62,015 nucleotides of DNA from a virus: the IMG/VR virus record IMGVR_UViG_3300027754_000093, positions 1 to 62,015 of that record, one strand, 5' to 3'. Shown piece by piece: positions 51,878-61,917 of this stretch. How positions within the stretch are numbered: position 1 is the first letter of the stretch; every line of letters begins with the position of its first letter. The translations under genes were made by a program, and so were the position numbers. The notes under the pieces were generated by a model that was not told where the DNA came from, ran no database searches, and saw only the letters and a program-made list of their open reading frames with translations.

Positions 51878-54800
51878 ATGTCTAATAGTAGGGAAATTTC
51901 GCAGTTATCATCATTCATTACAGTTGACGATGCAACAAAGAATATTGGAATAACTAGCGGAATTACTCCTTTTGTGGGTATTGGTTCTACATCACCGACT
52001 GTAAAACTTGATGTGGTTGGTGATGCAAATGTTAGTGGTAATGTTACGGCTCAAAATTATTATGGTTCTGGTGCAAATCTGACCGGCATTTCTACATTTG
52101 CAAATGCTAATATTGCAAGTGGTATTTTTTCTAACATTTATGTTTCTGGCATTAGTACATTAGGTATTACAAGTGCTACTAACTTAACAGCACAGCAATT
52201 GAATGTTTCTGGTATTGCTACATTAACTCAAATTTCTGCAGGTGGAACTGTAGGAGCTGCTGGTTCTATTCTTTCTTCTACTGGTTCTGGTCTTTCTTGG
52301 ATTCCTGCTGCTTCTGGTGGATCTGGTGGATCTGCATTAAGTATTTTTACATCAACTTCAAGTACCCCACAATTCATAACTTTTGTTTCAAGTGCATCTA
52401 CAACTTCTATTGGAATTACTGCTTCTAATCTTACCTTTATTCCTTCAAGTGGTTCTTTAGGTATTGGAACCACAAATCCAACATCAAAACTTCACGTTGT
52501 TGGTGATGTAAGAGTTACTGGTGTAATGACTGCTACTACATTCGTTGGAGCACTTACTGGTATTGCAGCATCTGCAACACAATTAGTTACACCAAGAACT
52601 TTTGAGATTACAGGTGATGTTGTTGCTTCTCCTATTAGTTTTGATGGAACTGGTAATGTATCATTTGCAGCTACTATACAACCGAATAGTGTTGGACTTG
52701 GAACTGATACAACCGGTGATTATGTAAGAGACATTACCGGAACCGTAAATCAAATTAGCGTAAGTGCAACTTCTGGAGAAGGTTCTACACCAACACTTAG
52801 TATTCCTAGTCAATTCACTGCACCACAAGACGTAACAGTTACAAGAGACCTTCAGGTCAATCGTAACTTAAATGTAACTGGAAACATTACGATTGGTGGA
52901 ACGTCAGCAACCTTATTCACAACCGAACTTAAAATATCAGACCCTGATATTGTTCTTGGATTTAGAACTGACGGAAGTGGTAATGATGTTTCAAATGATA
53001 ATACCGCAAATCACGGTGGTGTTGCTCTTGCATCAACAGAAGGAACACCATTAGTCCAACTCTTTATTGCTGGGATTGAGACTACTCCAGCAACATATAA
53101 AAAGATAATGTGGTTTAAGTCTGGTACTTTCTCTGGACTTGGAACTGATGCCTGGTTGATTAACTATGCTGTTGGTATTGGTAGTACTCAATTTCCAACA
53201 GGTACAAGACTGGCTGCAGGTAATGTTCAATTTACTCAAAATGATTTAGCAGTTGTAAGAAATATTAATGCTTCTGGAGTCATAACTGCTACTTCTGGAT
53301 TTAGTGGTAATGCTTCAAGTGCAACTTATGCTACTAATGCTGGTATTGCCACCTATGCAACCTCAAGTGGTATTGCAACTTATTCTACTTCTAGTGGTAT
53401 AGCAACTTATGCTACTTCATCTGGTATATCTACTTATGCAACATCAAGTGGAATAGCAACTTATGCTACTAATGCCGGAGTAAGCACTTATGCTACTAAT
53501 GCTGGTATAGCAACTTATGCTACTAATGCCGGAGTAAGCACTTATGCTACCTCAAGTGGTATATCTACTTATGCTACATCAAGTGGAATAGCAACAAACC
53601 TCAAAGGTGGTTCTGGTGGAACTATAGTTTATCAATCTTCTACCGACACAACAGCATTTTTAGCAAATGGAACTGGTGGATATATTCTTCAGGCAAACGG
53701 TGGAACTTCTGCCCCCTCTTGGGTTCCTGCTGCTCCCGCTGGTGCGATTACTGGATTAACCATCAGGGATGAAGGAACAATTGTTGGTAGTTCCAATAGT
53801 ATATCTCAACTTAATTTTGTTGGCACTATTGTATCTGCTACTTCTACTGCTGGTATAGCAACAATTACATTCTTGGATTATGTTGGTAATGCTGGTATAG
53901 CAACTTATGCAACTATTGCTGGATATTCTACATCAAGTGGAATAGCAACTTATGCAACATCAAGTGGAATAGCAACTTATGCAACGAATGCCGGAGTAAG
54001 CACTTATGCTACCTCAAGTGGTATATCTACTTATTCTACTTCTAGTGGTATATCTACTTATGCAACATCAAGTGGTATAGCAACTTATGCAACATCAAGT
54101 GGTATAGCAACTTATGCAACAAATGCAGGAACTTCTACATCAGTTATAGGTGGTATTGCATCAGTCACACAACTAAGTGTTTCTGGTATTTCCACATTCA
54201 ACAATAATGTTCATATACCTTCTTCATCAGTCGGCATAGGAACTACAAATCCACTCCAGAGACTTCAAGTAGGAACAGCAAATACTTTAGGAATAAACAC
54301 AAATGGAACAGTATTTGTAGTAACCTCTAATGCCGATGTTGGTATAGGAACCACAAATCCAACTTCAAAACTTCATGTCATTGGTGATGGTAGATTTACT
54401 GGTGTTGTTACAGCAACTTCATTTAGTGGAACTCTAAGTGGTTATGCATCATCAGCAGGTATTGCAACTTATTCTACTTCTAGTGGTATAGCAACTTATG
54501 CTACATCTTCTGGAATTGCTACTTATGCAACATCAAGTGGAATAGCAACTTATGCTACATCTTCTGGTATTGCAACTTATGCTACCTCAAGTGGTATTGC
54601 AACTTATGCAACATCAAGTGGTATAGCAACTTATGCTACTAATGCAGGAACTTCTACATCAGTTATAGGTGGTATCGCATCAGTTACTCAATTAAGTGTT
54701 TCTGGTATAACAACATTAGGCATAATAACAGCAGGTAATATTTATTCTACAGGAGTTATTACAGCAACTTCATTTAGTGGTAATGCTTCTAGTGCTTCTT

Positions 54801-55930
54801 ATGCAACAAGTTCTGGTATAGCAACTTATGCTACATCAAGTGGAATAGCAACTTATGCAACCTCAAGTGGTATTGCAACTTATGCAACTATTGCTGGATA
54901 TTCTACTTCTAGTGGTATAGCAACTTATGCTACAAGTTCTGGTATAGCAACTTATGCAACAAGTTCTGGTATAGCAACTTATGCAACATCAAGTGGAATA
55001 GCAACAAACCTCAAAGGTGGCGTTATTGGTAATATACCATATCAATCTGCTGCTGATACTACAGTATTCTTAACAAATGGTGGTAGCGGAACAGTACTAC
55101 AATCAAATGGAGTTGGTGCTGCTCCTACTTGGGTTGCTGCTGCTCCTACTGGTGCTGTTACTGGTTTAGTCGTCAGAGATTTCAATAATAATATTGTCGG
55201 CACATCAGGTAGCGTAAGCCAATTAACTTTTAGTACTGGACTTTCTGTAACTGGAACAACAGGAGCAGCAGGTATTGCTACGATTACTTTATCCAGTAAT
55301 ATTGTTGGAACTTCTTTAAGTATTTCTGGTATCAGTACTTTTGCTAATGGACCAATATTGATTGGTAGTGGAACTTCTACAGGAACTACATCACAACCAC
55401 TACAAGTTACTGGTGGTGCTTATGTTTCTGGTAAGATTGGTATTGGAACCACAAATCCACAAGGTTCTATTCATATTTTTAGACAAGATACTGTAAGTGG
55501 TATTGAAACTCATACAGATTTTATTTTAGAAAATCCCGGAAAGGGTAATGCAAGATTCTTCCTAAAGACAAGAGATAATAATAGAAATTGGGAATTCTTT
55601 GCAGATGATGATGATGGTTCTTTTGGGATTTATGATGGAGTTGCATCTGCAAGAAGATTTACAATATTACCAAGTGGAAATGTTTTAATAGGTTCTTCAT
55701 CAACAATAGGAACAGGGACCACAGACCAAAGACTTCAAGTTACTGGTGGTGCTTATGTTTCTGGTAATCTTGGAGTTGGAGTAACTGCACCAGCATTCAA
55801 AGCAGATATTGCAGGAGATGTCCGAGTAACTTCAGAAAACAAAATGAGATTTGGTGGAACTGCAGGAACCACAAACTTCTATATACAGTACAACTCAACA
55901 ACTAATAGTTTGGACTTTGTAGCAGGATAA
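51878..55930 (+). CDS. Long repetitive fibre protein
   Basis: A 1350-residue fibre. The N-terminus (NSREISQLSSFITVDDATKN) is a small anchor domain. The rest is shaft: GIGTTNPTSKLHVVGD units and arrays of nine-residue GIATYATSS repeats over about 480-575, 665-755, 855-925 and 965-1045. Each array is followed by a conserved stretch such as NLKGGSGGTIVYQSSTDTTA. The last 200 residues form a compact domain with FFLKTRDNNRNWEFFADDDD and a final FYIQYNSTTNSLDFVAG, like other trimeric fibre tips. It precedes the LamG-like lectin gene by four bases, so the two may form one fibre. Confidence 0.75.
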   Translation: MSNSREISQLSSFITVDDATKNIGITSGITPFVGIGSTSPTVKLDVVGDANVSGNVTAQNYYGSGANLTGISTFANANIASGIFSNIYVSGISTLGITSATNLTAQQLNVSGIATLTQISAGGTVGAAGSILSSTGSGLSWIPAASGGSGGSALSIFTSTSSTPQFITFVSSASTTSIGITASNLTFIPSSGSLGIGTTNPTSKLHVVGDVRVTGVMTATTFVGALTGIAASATQLVTPRTFEITGDVVASPISFDGTGNVSFAATIQPNSVGLGTDTTGDYVRDITGTVNQISVSATSGEGSTPTLSIPSQFTAPQDVTVTRDLQVNRNLNVTGNITIGGTSATLFTTELKISDPDIVLGFRTDGSGNDVSNDNTANHGGVALASTEGTPLVQLFIAGIETTPATYKKIMWFKSGTFSGLGTDAWLINYAVGIGSTQFPTGTRLAAGNVQFTQNDLAVVRNINASGVITATSGFSGNASSATYATNAGIATYATSSGIATYSTSSGIATYATSSGISTYATSSGIATYATNAGVSTYATNAGIATYATNAGVSTYATSSGISTYATSSGIATNLKGGSGGTIVYQSSTDTTAFLANGTGGYILQANGGTSAPSWVPAAPAGAITGLTIRDEGTIVGSSNSISQLNFVGTIVSATSTAGIATITFLDYVGNAGIATYATIAGYSTSSGIATYATSSGIATYATNAGVSTYATSSGISTYSTSSGISTYATSSGIATYATSSGIATYATNAGTSTSVIGGIASVTQLSVSGISTFNNNVHIPSSSVGIGTTNPLQRLQVGTANTLGINTNGTVFVVTSNADVGIGTTNPTSKLHVIGDGRFTGVVTATSFSGTLSGYASSAGIATYSTSSGIATYATSSGIATYATSSGIATYATSSGIATYATSSGIATYATSSGIATYATNAGTSTSVIGGIASVTQLSVSGITTLGIITAGNIYSTGVITATSFSGNASSASYATSSGIATYATSSGIATYATSSGIATYATIAGYSTSSGIATYATSSGIATYATSSGIATYATSSGIATNLKGGVIGNIPYQSAADTTVFLTNGGSGTVLQSNGVGAAPTWVAAAPTGAVTGLVVRDFNNNIVGTSGSVSQLTFSTGLSVTGTTGAAGIATITLSSNIVGTSLSISGISTFANGPILIGSGTSTGTTSQPLQVTGGAYVSGKIGIGTTNPQGSIHIFRQDTVSGIETHTDFILENPGKGNARFFLKTRDNNRNWEFFADDDDGSFGIYDGVASARRFTILPSGNVLIGSSSTIGTGTTDQRLQVTGGAYVSGNLGVGVTAPAFKADIAGDVRVTSENKMRFGGTAGTTNFYIQYNSTTNSLDFVAG
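53323..53600 (+). repeat. 27-bp repeat array, first of four in the 51878 fibre
   Basis: About ten tandem nine-residue GIATYATSS units at a 27-base period (ATAGCAACTTATGCTACTTC and variants). Similar arrays lie at 53884-54140, 54448-54650 and 54776-55010. The four arrays differ mainly by synonymous changes. Confidence 0.92.
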
Positions 55931-55934
55931 TATT

Positions 55935-57053
55935 ATGGGTGTTGTAGGAAGATTAGACCAATATGCATCAATGCTTGCAGGTGAGTTTGATGAAATTAGT
56001 ATTACAAAAATAAGAATATCAATTGGTGGAACTTATCATACTACATCTGAGTTTATTGAAAATGTTGGTATTCCAACTGTAAATAATATTTTTCCTGCGT
56101 ATAATATACAAGATGGATTAATTGCTGAAGTTACCTCTGGTGTTGGTACAAGTTTTCCTGGTGTATTACTTACTGCAAATGTATATGCACCTTATGATAT
56201 TTTAAATTCTGAATTTGCGATGCCTCAATATGGAGCAGGGAATGGTACTTATATGAGGCACGATTATGGGCAAAATGTGATTGTTTATAATGAGATTGAT
56301 GAAATTACTGATTTTAGAGATATTGTAAGAAGTGGATTGCTTTTAGATTTAGATGCTGGAATGAATTCTTCTTTCAATAATACTGGAACCACTTGGACTG
56401 ATTTGAGTGGTGGAGCAACTAATTTTACACTAATAAATCCAACATACTATTCTTATAGTTCTTCCAATAATGGTTCAATCTTATTTACAAGAACCACATC
56501 TCCAACTCCAGAAGATGGTGGATATGCTACAACTACAACTACCGGAAGTTTAACAGCACTAACATATTTGCATAATAACCATACCACCGAAGTATGGTTT
56601 AAATCTAATAACAGAAATCCAACAAATTATGATGGAACCGAATTTGTAAGTGCATTAGTTGTATATACTGGATATCACTCTATGTTTTATTATGATGCTA
56701 CATCATTTACATATTCAATATGGGGTAAAGATGGAAGTAATGCAGATGCAGCATACACATTAGCATTTGCAGATTCTTCTGTTGGAACTTGGAATCAAAT
56801 TGTTGCAAGAAGGAGTGGTACTGAACTTAAACTTTATTTAAATGGAGTGTTGAAAAATACTGGAACAATCAATGTTCTTGGTACTGGTACTCCCACAAGT
56901 AATACATTACGTCTTGCTACTGCAAATTATAATGGTGGTTTTAGTTGGCATTCTAATGTAAATATTGCATCACTTAAAATGTATAATAAGGCATTAACTG
57001 ATAACGAAATCCAACAAAACTATAATGCTCTCAAGCATAGGTTTGGATTATAA
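55935..57053 (+). CDS. LamG/concanavalin-like lectin fibre-tip protein
   Basis: A 372-residue protein. The first 130 residues are a virion-anchor domain (VVGRLDQYASMLAGEFDEIS, YGAGNGTYMRHDYGQ). From about 135 on a LamG/concanavalin-type jelly roll is visible: GLLLDLDAGMNSSFNNTGTT, HTTEVWFKSNNRN, GTWNQIVARRSGTELKLYLN, NIASLKMYNKALTDNEIQQN. These blocks are the standard order of LamG-like carbohydrate-binding domains. It probably binds host-surface glycans. A terminator overlaps the 3' end. Confidence 0.85.
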   Translation: MGVVGRLDQYASMLAGEFDEISITKIRISIGGTYHTTSEFIENVGIPTVNNIFPAYNIQDGLIAEVTSGVGTSFPGVLLTANVYAPYDILNSEFAMPQYGAGNGTYMRHDYGQNVIVYNEIDEITDFRDIVRSGLLLDLDAGMNSSFNNTGTTWTDLSGGATNFTLINPTYYSYSSSNNGSILFTRTTSPTPEDGGYATTTTTGSLTALTYLHNNHTTEVWFKSNNRNPTNYDGTEFVSALVVYTGYHSMFYYDATSFTYSIWGKDGSNADAAYTLAFADSSVGTWNQIVARRSGTELKLYLNGVLKNTGTINVLGTGTPTSNTLRLATANYNGGFSWHSNVNIASLKMYNKALTDNEIQQNYNALKHRFGL

Positions 57054-57066
57054 ACCTATTTTTTTA
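57037..57066 (+). terminator. Rho-independent terminator after lectin gene
   Basis: ATAGGTTT (57037-57044) pairs perfectly with AAACCTAT (57052-57059) across a 7-base loop, followed by seven T residues. The stop codon lies at the loop/stem boundary, so the last codons form the hairpin. Confidence 0.8.
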
Positions 57067-57070
57067 CTCT

Positions 57071-57078
57071 AATAAATA
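57071..57078 (+). promoter_or_regulatory. Late-promoter-like motif before 1012-residue gene
   Basis: AATAAATA lies 22 bases before the next start codon, right after a terminator. This makes the gap a clear transcription boundary. Confidence 0.55.
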
Positions 57079-57099
57079 TAGCAAAGGCACTTACTAATT

Positions 57100-60000
57100 A
57101 TGGCAAGAAAGGCAATACTGGAAACTGGATATACATTCACTCCTTCCACAAATACTATTATCATTCCTCGTGTTATTCCAAGAGAAAGATTAATACTGAT
57201 TACGAATGTTACTACAAATCAAGTAATCTATAATTTCTCTGATTTAAACTTAAAAGCAAATACTTATACTGTATCAACAACTGGTGGTACAAATACAACC
57301 ACAGTCGTATTGAATTATAGTACGTCTGGAATGACCAGTACTGATAAACTTCAAATCATCATAGATGAGTATGATGAGAAATTCACTCCTTCTGAAGTAT
57401 ATGTTGACCCAGTAAATAAATTTCGTACATCATCACCACAAGCACTGATTGATACTGACTTTGAGTATGGTACTCAAATCTCCAAGTGGGAAAATTTAGT
57501 AACAATTAACAATCGTCCTTTTTCCTTTCCTTCTGCTGTTGGTATAACTGGAATTGGTACGATAATTTTACCAACCAATTCTAGAACCGTCACAGTTGTA
57601 GTTGGTGCAAGTGGAACTTCATCAGTTCCTGGAATTGGAACAGCAATTACGGTTCAGGATACTTATTTGAATATTGCGAATGGAAATTTTATTATAGAAA
57701 GTGTGGGTGCTAGTAATACAAGCTTTACTTATACTGCAAGAGCAACTAATACTGGGTCAGTCACTAGTATTTTTGATCCAAATAAAACTGGTATTTTTAG
57801 TGGAACAGTTTATACTAATGCTGCAATTGGTGCAACTCCCACATTTGCCTTTGTTGGAACTGCAGTTACTGTAACTACATCAGTTCCACACGGACTTGCA
57901 ATTGGAAATGAAGTTGCTGTTGTTGGTTCTTCACAGGCAAATGCAAATGGTTCTCATATTGTTTCTGGTATTACAAGTTCAAGAACCTTCACATATTATA
58001 CAAATACTGCACCAGGAGGAACTCCAACTGGTGGTTCAATTTTTGTAAGGCCGCAAGGACAAATTTTACATCGTCCTTTTGATGGTGGAGTATTCTTCAC
58101 AAGTAATGCAAATGGTAACTTTGAGACGGCAACTCGTCAAACAAGAAGATATTTCCGTTATCAATCTGGTAAGGGAGTTCAGGTTAGTTCTGGTACAATT
58201 CTAAAACCAAATCTACAAATTGATTCACTAACTGCTTCTGGAATTAGTATTGGTAGTACGATTACCGTTCAAACAAAAGAACAACATAATATTCAGGCAG
58301 CAACACCAGGAACTCAAATCACAATTGTTGGTGCAGACCAAACTGGGTACAATCAAACTTATAGTGTAACTTCCGTAACTGGATACAATACCTTCCAATT
58401 GACTGCATTAGCAGGACTTACATCTACAACAGCATCTGGTCCTTATAGTTGTAATGTTTCAAGTTGGTATGGATGTGCAAATCGTCTTGGAATATTTGAT
58501 TCTCAAAACGGCATTTTCTTTGAGTTTGATGGTCAAACACTCTTTGCTGTTCGCAGAAGTTCTACCTTTCAACTTTCAGGAAAGGTTACTGCAACAAATG
58601 GTTCAAATACCATTACTCAAACAGATGCAACATTCCCAACAGCATTTGCAAAGCAATTAAGTATTGGAGACTTTATTGTTATTCGTGGGCAATCTTATCG
58701 TGTAATTGATATTGCAAGTGATACGAGTTTAACAATTTCCCCTTCTTATCGGGGAGCAACGACAGATTTTGCAATTGTTTCAAAAACAGTAGATACAAAA
58801 TATCCACAATCATCTTGGAATATTGATAAGTGTGATGGTACTGGACCTTCTGGTTATAATATTGACCTCGCCAAGATGCAGATGTTCTATATGGACTACT
58901 CTTGGTATGGTGCTGGATTTATTCGTTGGGGATTTAGAGGTCCAGATGGTAATGTATTTTATTGTCATAAAGTCATAAACAATAATGTAAATACCGAAGC
59001 ATATATGCGTTCTGGAAACTTACCAGCACGATATGAAAGTGAAGCAAGACCACCAACAACTCAAATTAATACTTCTTTAGGTGCATCTGATACTACTGTT
59101 GGTGTAGCAAGTACTGCAGGTTTCCCACCTGCTGGAACATTACTCATCAGAAATGCAGAAATTTTTGAGTATGTGAATTATGCTGGTATTGGTACAACTG
59201 CATTTACTGGACTAACTAGAGGAAAATCTGGTAATACTTCTCTTGCTCTTACGGTTGCTGCAAGTTCAAATGTAGCAACTGCAACTACAACAAACCTACA
59301 AGTAGGGCAAAGAATTATAGGTGCTGGAAACACAGGTTTCCCCGAGGGTACTTATATTAGTGCTATTGGTTCTGGAACTATCACATTAAGTAATGCAGCA
59401 ACAGGAGTAAACCCAACAGTAGCAGCAATTCCAATGGGTTCACCAGTTGGAGTAGCATTTACATATTCTGCAACTGACCCAGTTGCTGTTGAACTTGCAT
59501 TCCCAACTTATGGGCCTTCTATTTCTCACTGGGGTACTAGTGTGATTATGGATGGACGATTTGATGATGATAAATCTTTGGTCTTTATTTATGGTCAAAG
59601 GTCAGGAACAACTATTGCTGGTGGTGCAACTAGAGCACTCTTCTCAATTCGTGTATCACCTTCTGTTGATAATGGTACTTCTGCAACATTTGGTGCAAGA
59701 GAATTGATTAATAGAATGCAATTAACACTCCGAGCACTTGATGTTTCTGCAATTCCTGCTTCAGGTAATGCAAACTTACTTGTAGAGGCATTCTTGAATG
59801 CAACTCCAAGTAGTGCAACAACCTGGACAAATGCTGTTGGTAATGTTGCTGGTCGTATTAATTCATCTCTTGCACAAATTGCAGATTATGCTGCGGGTTC
59901 AACTACTGTAACTGGTGGTGAGGTTACTGCTGGTTTCTTTGTTGGTTCTGGTGCAAACTCAATCGACCTTTCTCAAGTTAGAGACCTTGGTAATTCAATT

Positions 60001-60138
60001 CTTGGTGGTGGAGGAACTACTGCCAATACTCAAATCTATCCTGATGGACCTGATACATTAACGATTGTGGTTACTAATCTTACAGCACAAAGTTGTAATG
60101 TATTTGGTCGTTTATCCTGGACGGAGGCACAAGCATAA
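57100..60138 (+). CDS. Large virion structural protein (1012 residues)
   Basis: A 1012-residue protein. The N-terminus (MARKAILETGYTFTPSTNTI) starts an all-beta anchor. Repeated small beta units follow, such as VTVTTSVPHGLAIGNEVAVV and ITVQTKEQHNIQAATPGTQI, a VTxxxxHGxxxGxxVxIxG hairpin unit. The centre (SWNIDKCDGTGPSGYNIDL, MFYMDYSWYGAGFIRWGFRG) is a large globular domain conserved in cyanophage structural proteins. The end is beta-rich (DTLTIVVTNLTAQSCNVFGR). Two Cys lie in YSCNVSSWYGCANRLG. No enzymatic motif is visible. Probably a fibre or baseplate-spike subunit. Confidence 0.7.
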   Translation: MARKAILETGYTFTPSTNTIIIPRVIPRERLILITNVTTNQVIYNFSDLNLKANTYTVSTTGGTNTTTVVLNYSTSGMTSTDKLQIIIDEYDEKFTPSEVYVDPVNKFRTSSPQALIDTDFEYGTQISKWENLVTINNRPFSFPSAVGITGIGTIILPTNSRTVTVVVGASGTSSVPGIGTAITVQDTYLNIANGNFIIESVGASNTSFTYTARATNTGSVTSIFDPNKTGIFSGTVYTNAAIGATPTFAFVGTAVTVTTSVPHGLAIGNEVAVVGSSQANANGSHIVSGITSSRTFTYYTNTAPGGTPTGGSIFVRPQGQILHRPFDGGVFFTSNANGNFETATRQTRRYFRYQSGKGVQVSSGTILKPNLQIDSLTASGISIGSTITVQTKEQHNIQAATPGTQITIVGADQTGYNQTYSVTSVTGYNTFQLTALAGLTSTTASGPYSCNVSSWYGCANRLGIFDSQNGIFFEFDGQTLFAVRRSSTFQLSGKVTATNGSNTITQTDATFPTAFAKQLSIGDFIVIRGQSYRVIDIASDTSLTISPSYRGATTDFAIVSKTVDTKYPQSSWNIDKCDGTGPSGYNIDLAKMQMFYMDYSWYGAGFIRWGFRGPDGNVFYCHKVINNNVNTEAYMRSGNLPARYESEARPPTTQINTSLGASDTTVGVASTAGFPPAGTLLIRNAEIFEYVNYAGIGTTAFTGLTRGKSGNTSLALTVAASSNVATATTTNLQVGQRIIGAGNTGFPEGTYISAIGSGTITLSNAATGVNPTVAAIPMGSPVGVAFTYSATDPVAVELAFPTYGPSISHWGTSVIMDGRFDDDKSLVFIYGQRSGTTIAGGATRALFSIRVSPSVDNGTSATFGARELINRMQLTLRALDVSAIPASGNANLLVEAFLNATPSSATTWTNAVGNVAGRINSSLAQIADYAAGSTTVTGGEVTAGFFVGSGANSIDLSQVRDLGNSILGGGGTTANTQIYPDGPDTLTIVVTNLTAQSCNVFGRLSWTEAQA

Positions 60139-60141
60139 TAG

Positions 60142-61914
60142 ATGGCAAAACTTAAGTCTGGTACTAGAATTTACGGAACAGCAACGATTGATACAAGTGT
60201 TGTTGTAGGTTCTGCCGTAACATTAAGTTCTTCTGGTATTCAAGTTACTGGTATTAGTACTTTAGGTGTTACTAGTGCAACCAACTTAACATCACAACAG
60301 TTAAATGTTTCTGGTATTAGTACTTTAGGTGTTACTAGTGCAACCAACTTAACATCACAACAGTTAAATGTTTCTGGTGTTTCTACATTCGTTAATGGGC
60401 CCATATTAGTAGGAACGGGAACCTCAACAGGAACAGCATCACAACCACTTCAGGTGACTGGTGGTGCTTATGTATCTGGTAATCTTGGAGTTGGAACCAC
60501 AAATCCAGCATATCCTTTACAAGTTCAGGGTAATGCAAGAGTTACTGGTGCTATCTATGATTCTACAAATGCTCCCGGAACAACAGGTCAGGTTCTTCAG
60601 TCAACTATAACTGGAACTTTATGGGCAACTGCTGCTGCTGGTGGTGGTGGTTCTGGTAAGTTTGATACATCGATTGATAATGTAATTTATGTTCAACCAA
60701 CAGGAACATTAGATATTGTTGGTGTAGGTACAACAACCACTCAAATCACAACATTACCATCAGGTTCAAATAAGTATTTGATTCATTCACTACACGTTAC
60801 AAATGTATCTAATGGTGATGCAGAAATAACTGCTGGTTTTGTATTGAATGCAAGAAAAGTTCCAGCAACAATCTCAGTCAGTGTTGGTTCTAGTGGTGGT
60901 CCAGGTATTCATACATTCACCGTAGGTTCTGCAAGTAGCATTACTGTTGGTATGGCAGTCACTGGTACTGGTAATATTGGTGAAACGACAGGTATTGGTT
61001 CTACTGCTGGATTCCAGTTTAATACTTATGTAACCAGTGTAGACGGAACTACTATTACATTAAGCAAACCGATGAGTGGTTATGCAACTGGTACTTTATT
61101 CTTCTCACCAATATCTAAAGTTTCATCAAGACTTCCAGTTCCTGTTGGTTCTGCTGTTGAATTACTGAAACAACCGATGATTTTGAATGCATTAGACAGT
61201 ATTGTGCTACAATCTACTGGTGCAGGTTCTGGTATTGGTTCAACATCAACGGCAGCAATTACCCAAGCAGGAAACTCTAACATTCTTACAGTTGCCGCAG
61301 GTGCTGCGATTACAAACTTCCTTTCTTCTGGAATGTTAATTCAACCAACTGGTAATAATACTGGCATTCAAACTAATACTTTTGTGGGTGTTGGTTATAC
61401 TCCTGGTGCATTATCAATTCCTATGACAAGACCAACAACAGTAGCACTTGCATCCACATCACTTTCATTCACAGAAGTTGTTACACCCCAAGACGGTGCA
61501 TTACAAGTCACTGTTGTTTATCAATCATCAACCGATACTTCCTATCTCAATGGTACTGGAACTGTTGTTGCTATTTCTTCAAATACTACATCAGTAACTG
61601 CAGGCCTCTCAACAATTCCTGTTGCTTATTATTCAACAGGAACTTCCTTCCCATCAGTCGTTCAGTCCATAAGAGTTTCAAATATCTCTGATGGTTCTAT
61701 CTATCCTGGTGGTGATTATCCAGTCTCCGTAGGTATTGGTAATAGTGATACAATATTCTCTTGGTTGGCATATAATATGGTAATTCCAAAGAACTCTTCA
61801 ATTGAACTTTGCGAAGCACCAAAAAGATTGGGAATCGGACAATCTATCTTTGCATCATCAAGCACACCAAACGCAATAGAAATACAAATCGCAGGAAAAC
61901 AAAAAACTTCTTAA
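60142..61914 (+). CDS. Fibre protein with GISTLGVTS repeats
   Basis: A 590-residue protein. Residues 35-80 hold two copies of a 63-base-type unit (GISTLGVTSATNLTSQQLNV), also found nine times in the 28483 fibre. Next is a VGTGTSTGTASQPLQVTGGAY and GVGTTNPAYPLQVQGN shaft. The rest is beta-sandwich-like (LIHSLHVTNVSNGDAEITAG, LPVPVGSAVELLKQPMILNA). That LPVPxGxxxxLLxxP text is typical of small virion domains in marine phages. No catalytic motif is visible. Likely another attached fibre. Confidence 0.7.
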   Translation: MAKLKSGTRIYGTATIDTSVVVGSAVTLSSSGIQVTGISTLGVTSATNLTSQQLNVSGISTLGVTSATNLTSQQLNVSGVSTFVNGPILVGTGTSTGTASQPLQVTGGAYVSGNLGVGTTNPAYPLQVQGNARVTGAIYDSTNAPGTTGQVLQSTITGTLWATAAAGGGGSGKFDTSIDNVIYVQPTGTLDIVGVGTTTTQITTLPSGSNKYLIHSLHVTNVSNGDAEITAGFVLNARKVPATISVSVGSSGGPGIHTFTVGSASSITVGMAVTGTGNIGETTGIGSTAGFQFNTYVTSVDGTTITLSKPMSGYATGTLFFSPISKVSSRLPVPVGSAVELLKQPMILNALDSIVLQSTGAGSGIGSTSTAAITQAGNSNILTVAAGAAITNFLSSGMLIQPTGNNTGIQTNTFVGVGYTPGALSIPMTRPTTVALASTSLSFTEVVTPQDGALQVTVVYQSSTDTSYLNGTGTVVAISSNTTSVTAGLSTIPVAYYSTGTSFPSVVQSIRVSNISDGSIYPGGDYPVSVGIGNSDTIFSWLAYNMVIPKNSSIELCEAPKRLGIGQSIFASSSTPNAIEIQIAGKQKTS

Positions 61915-61917
61915 TTT

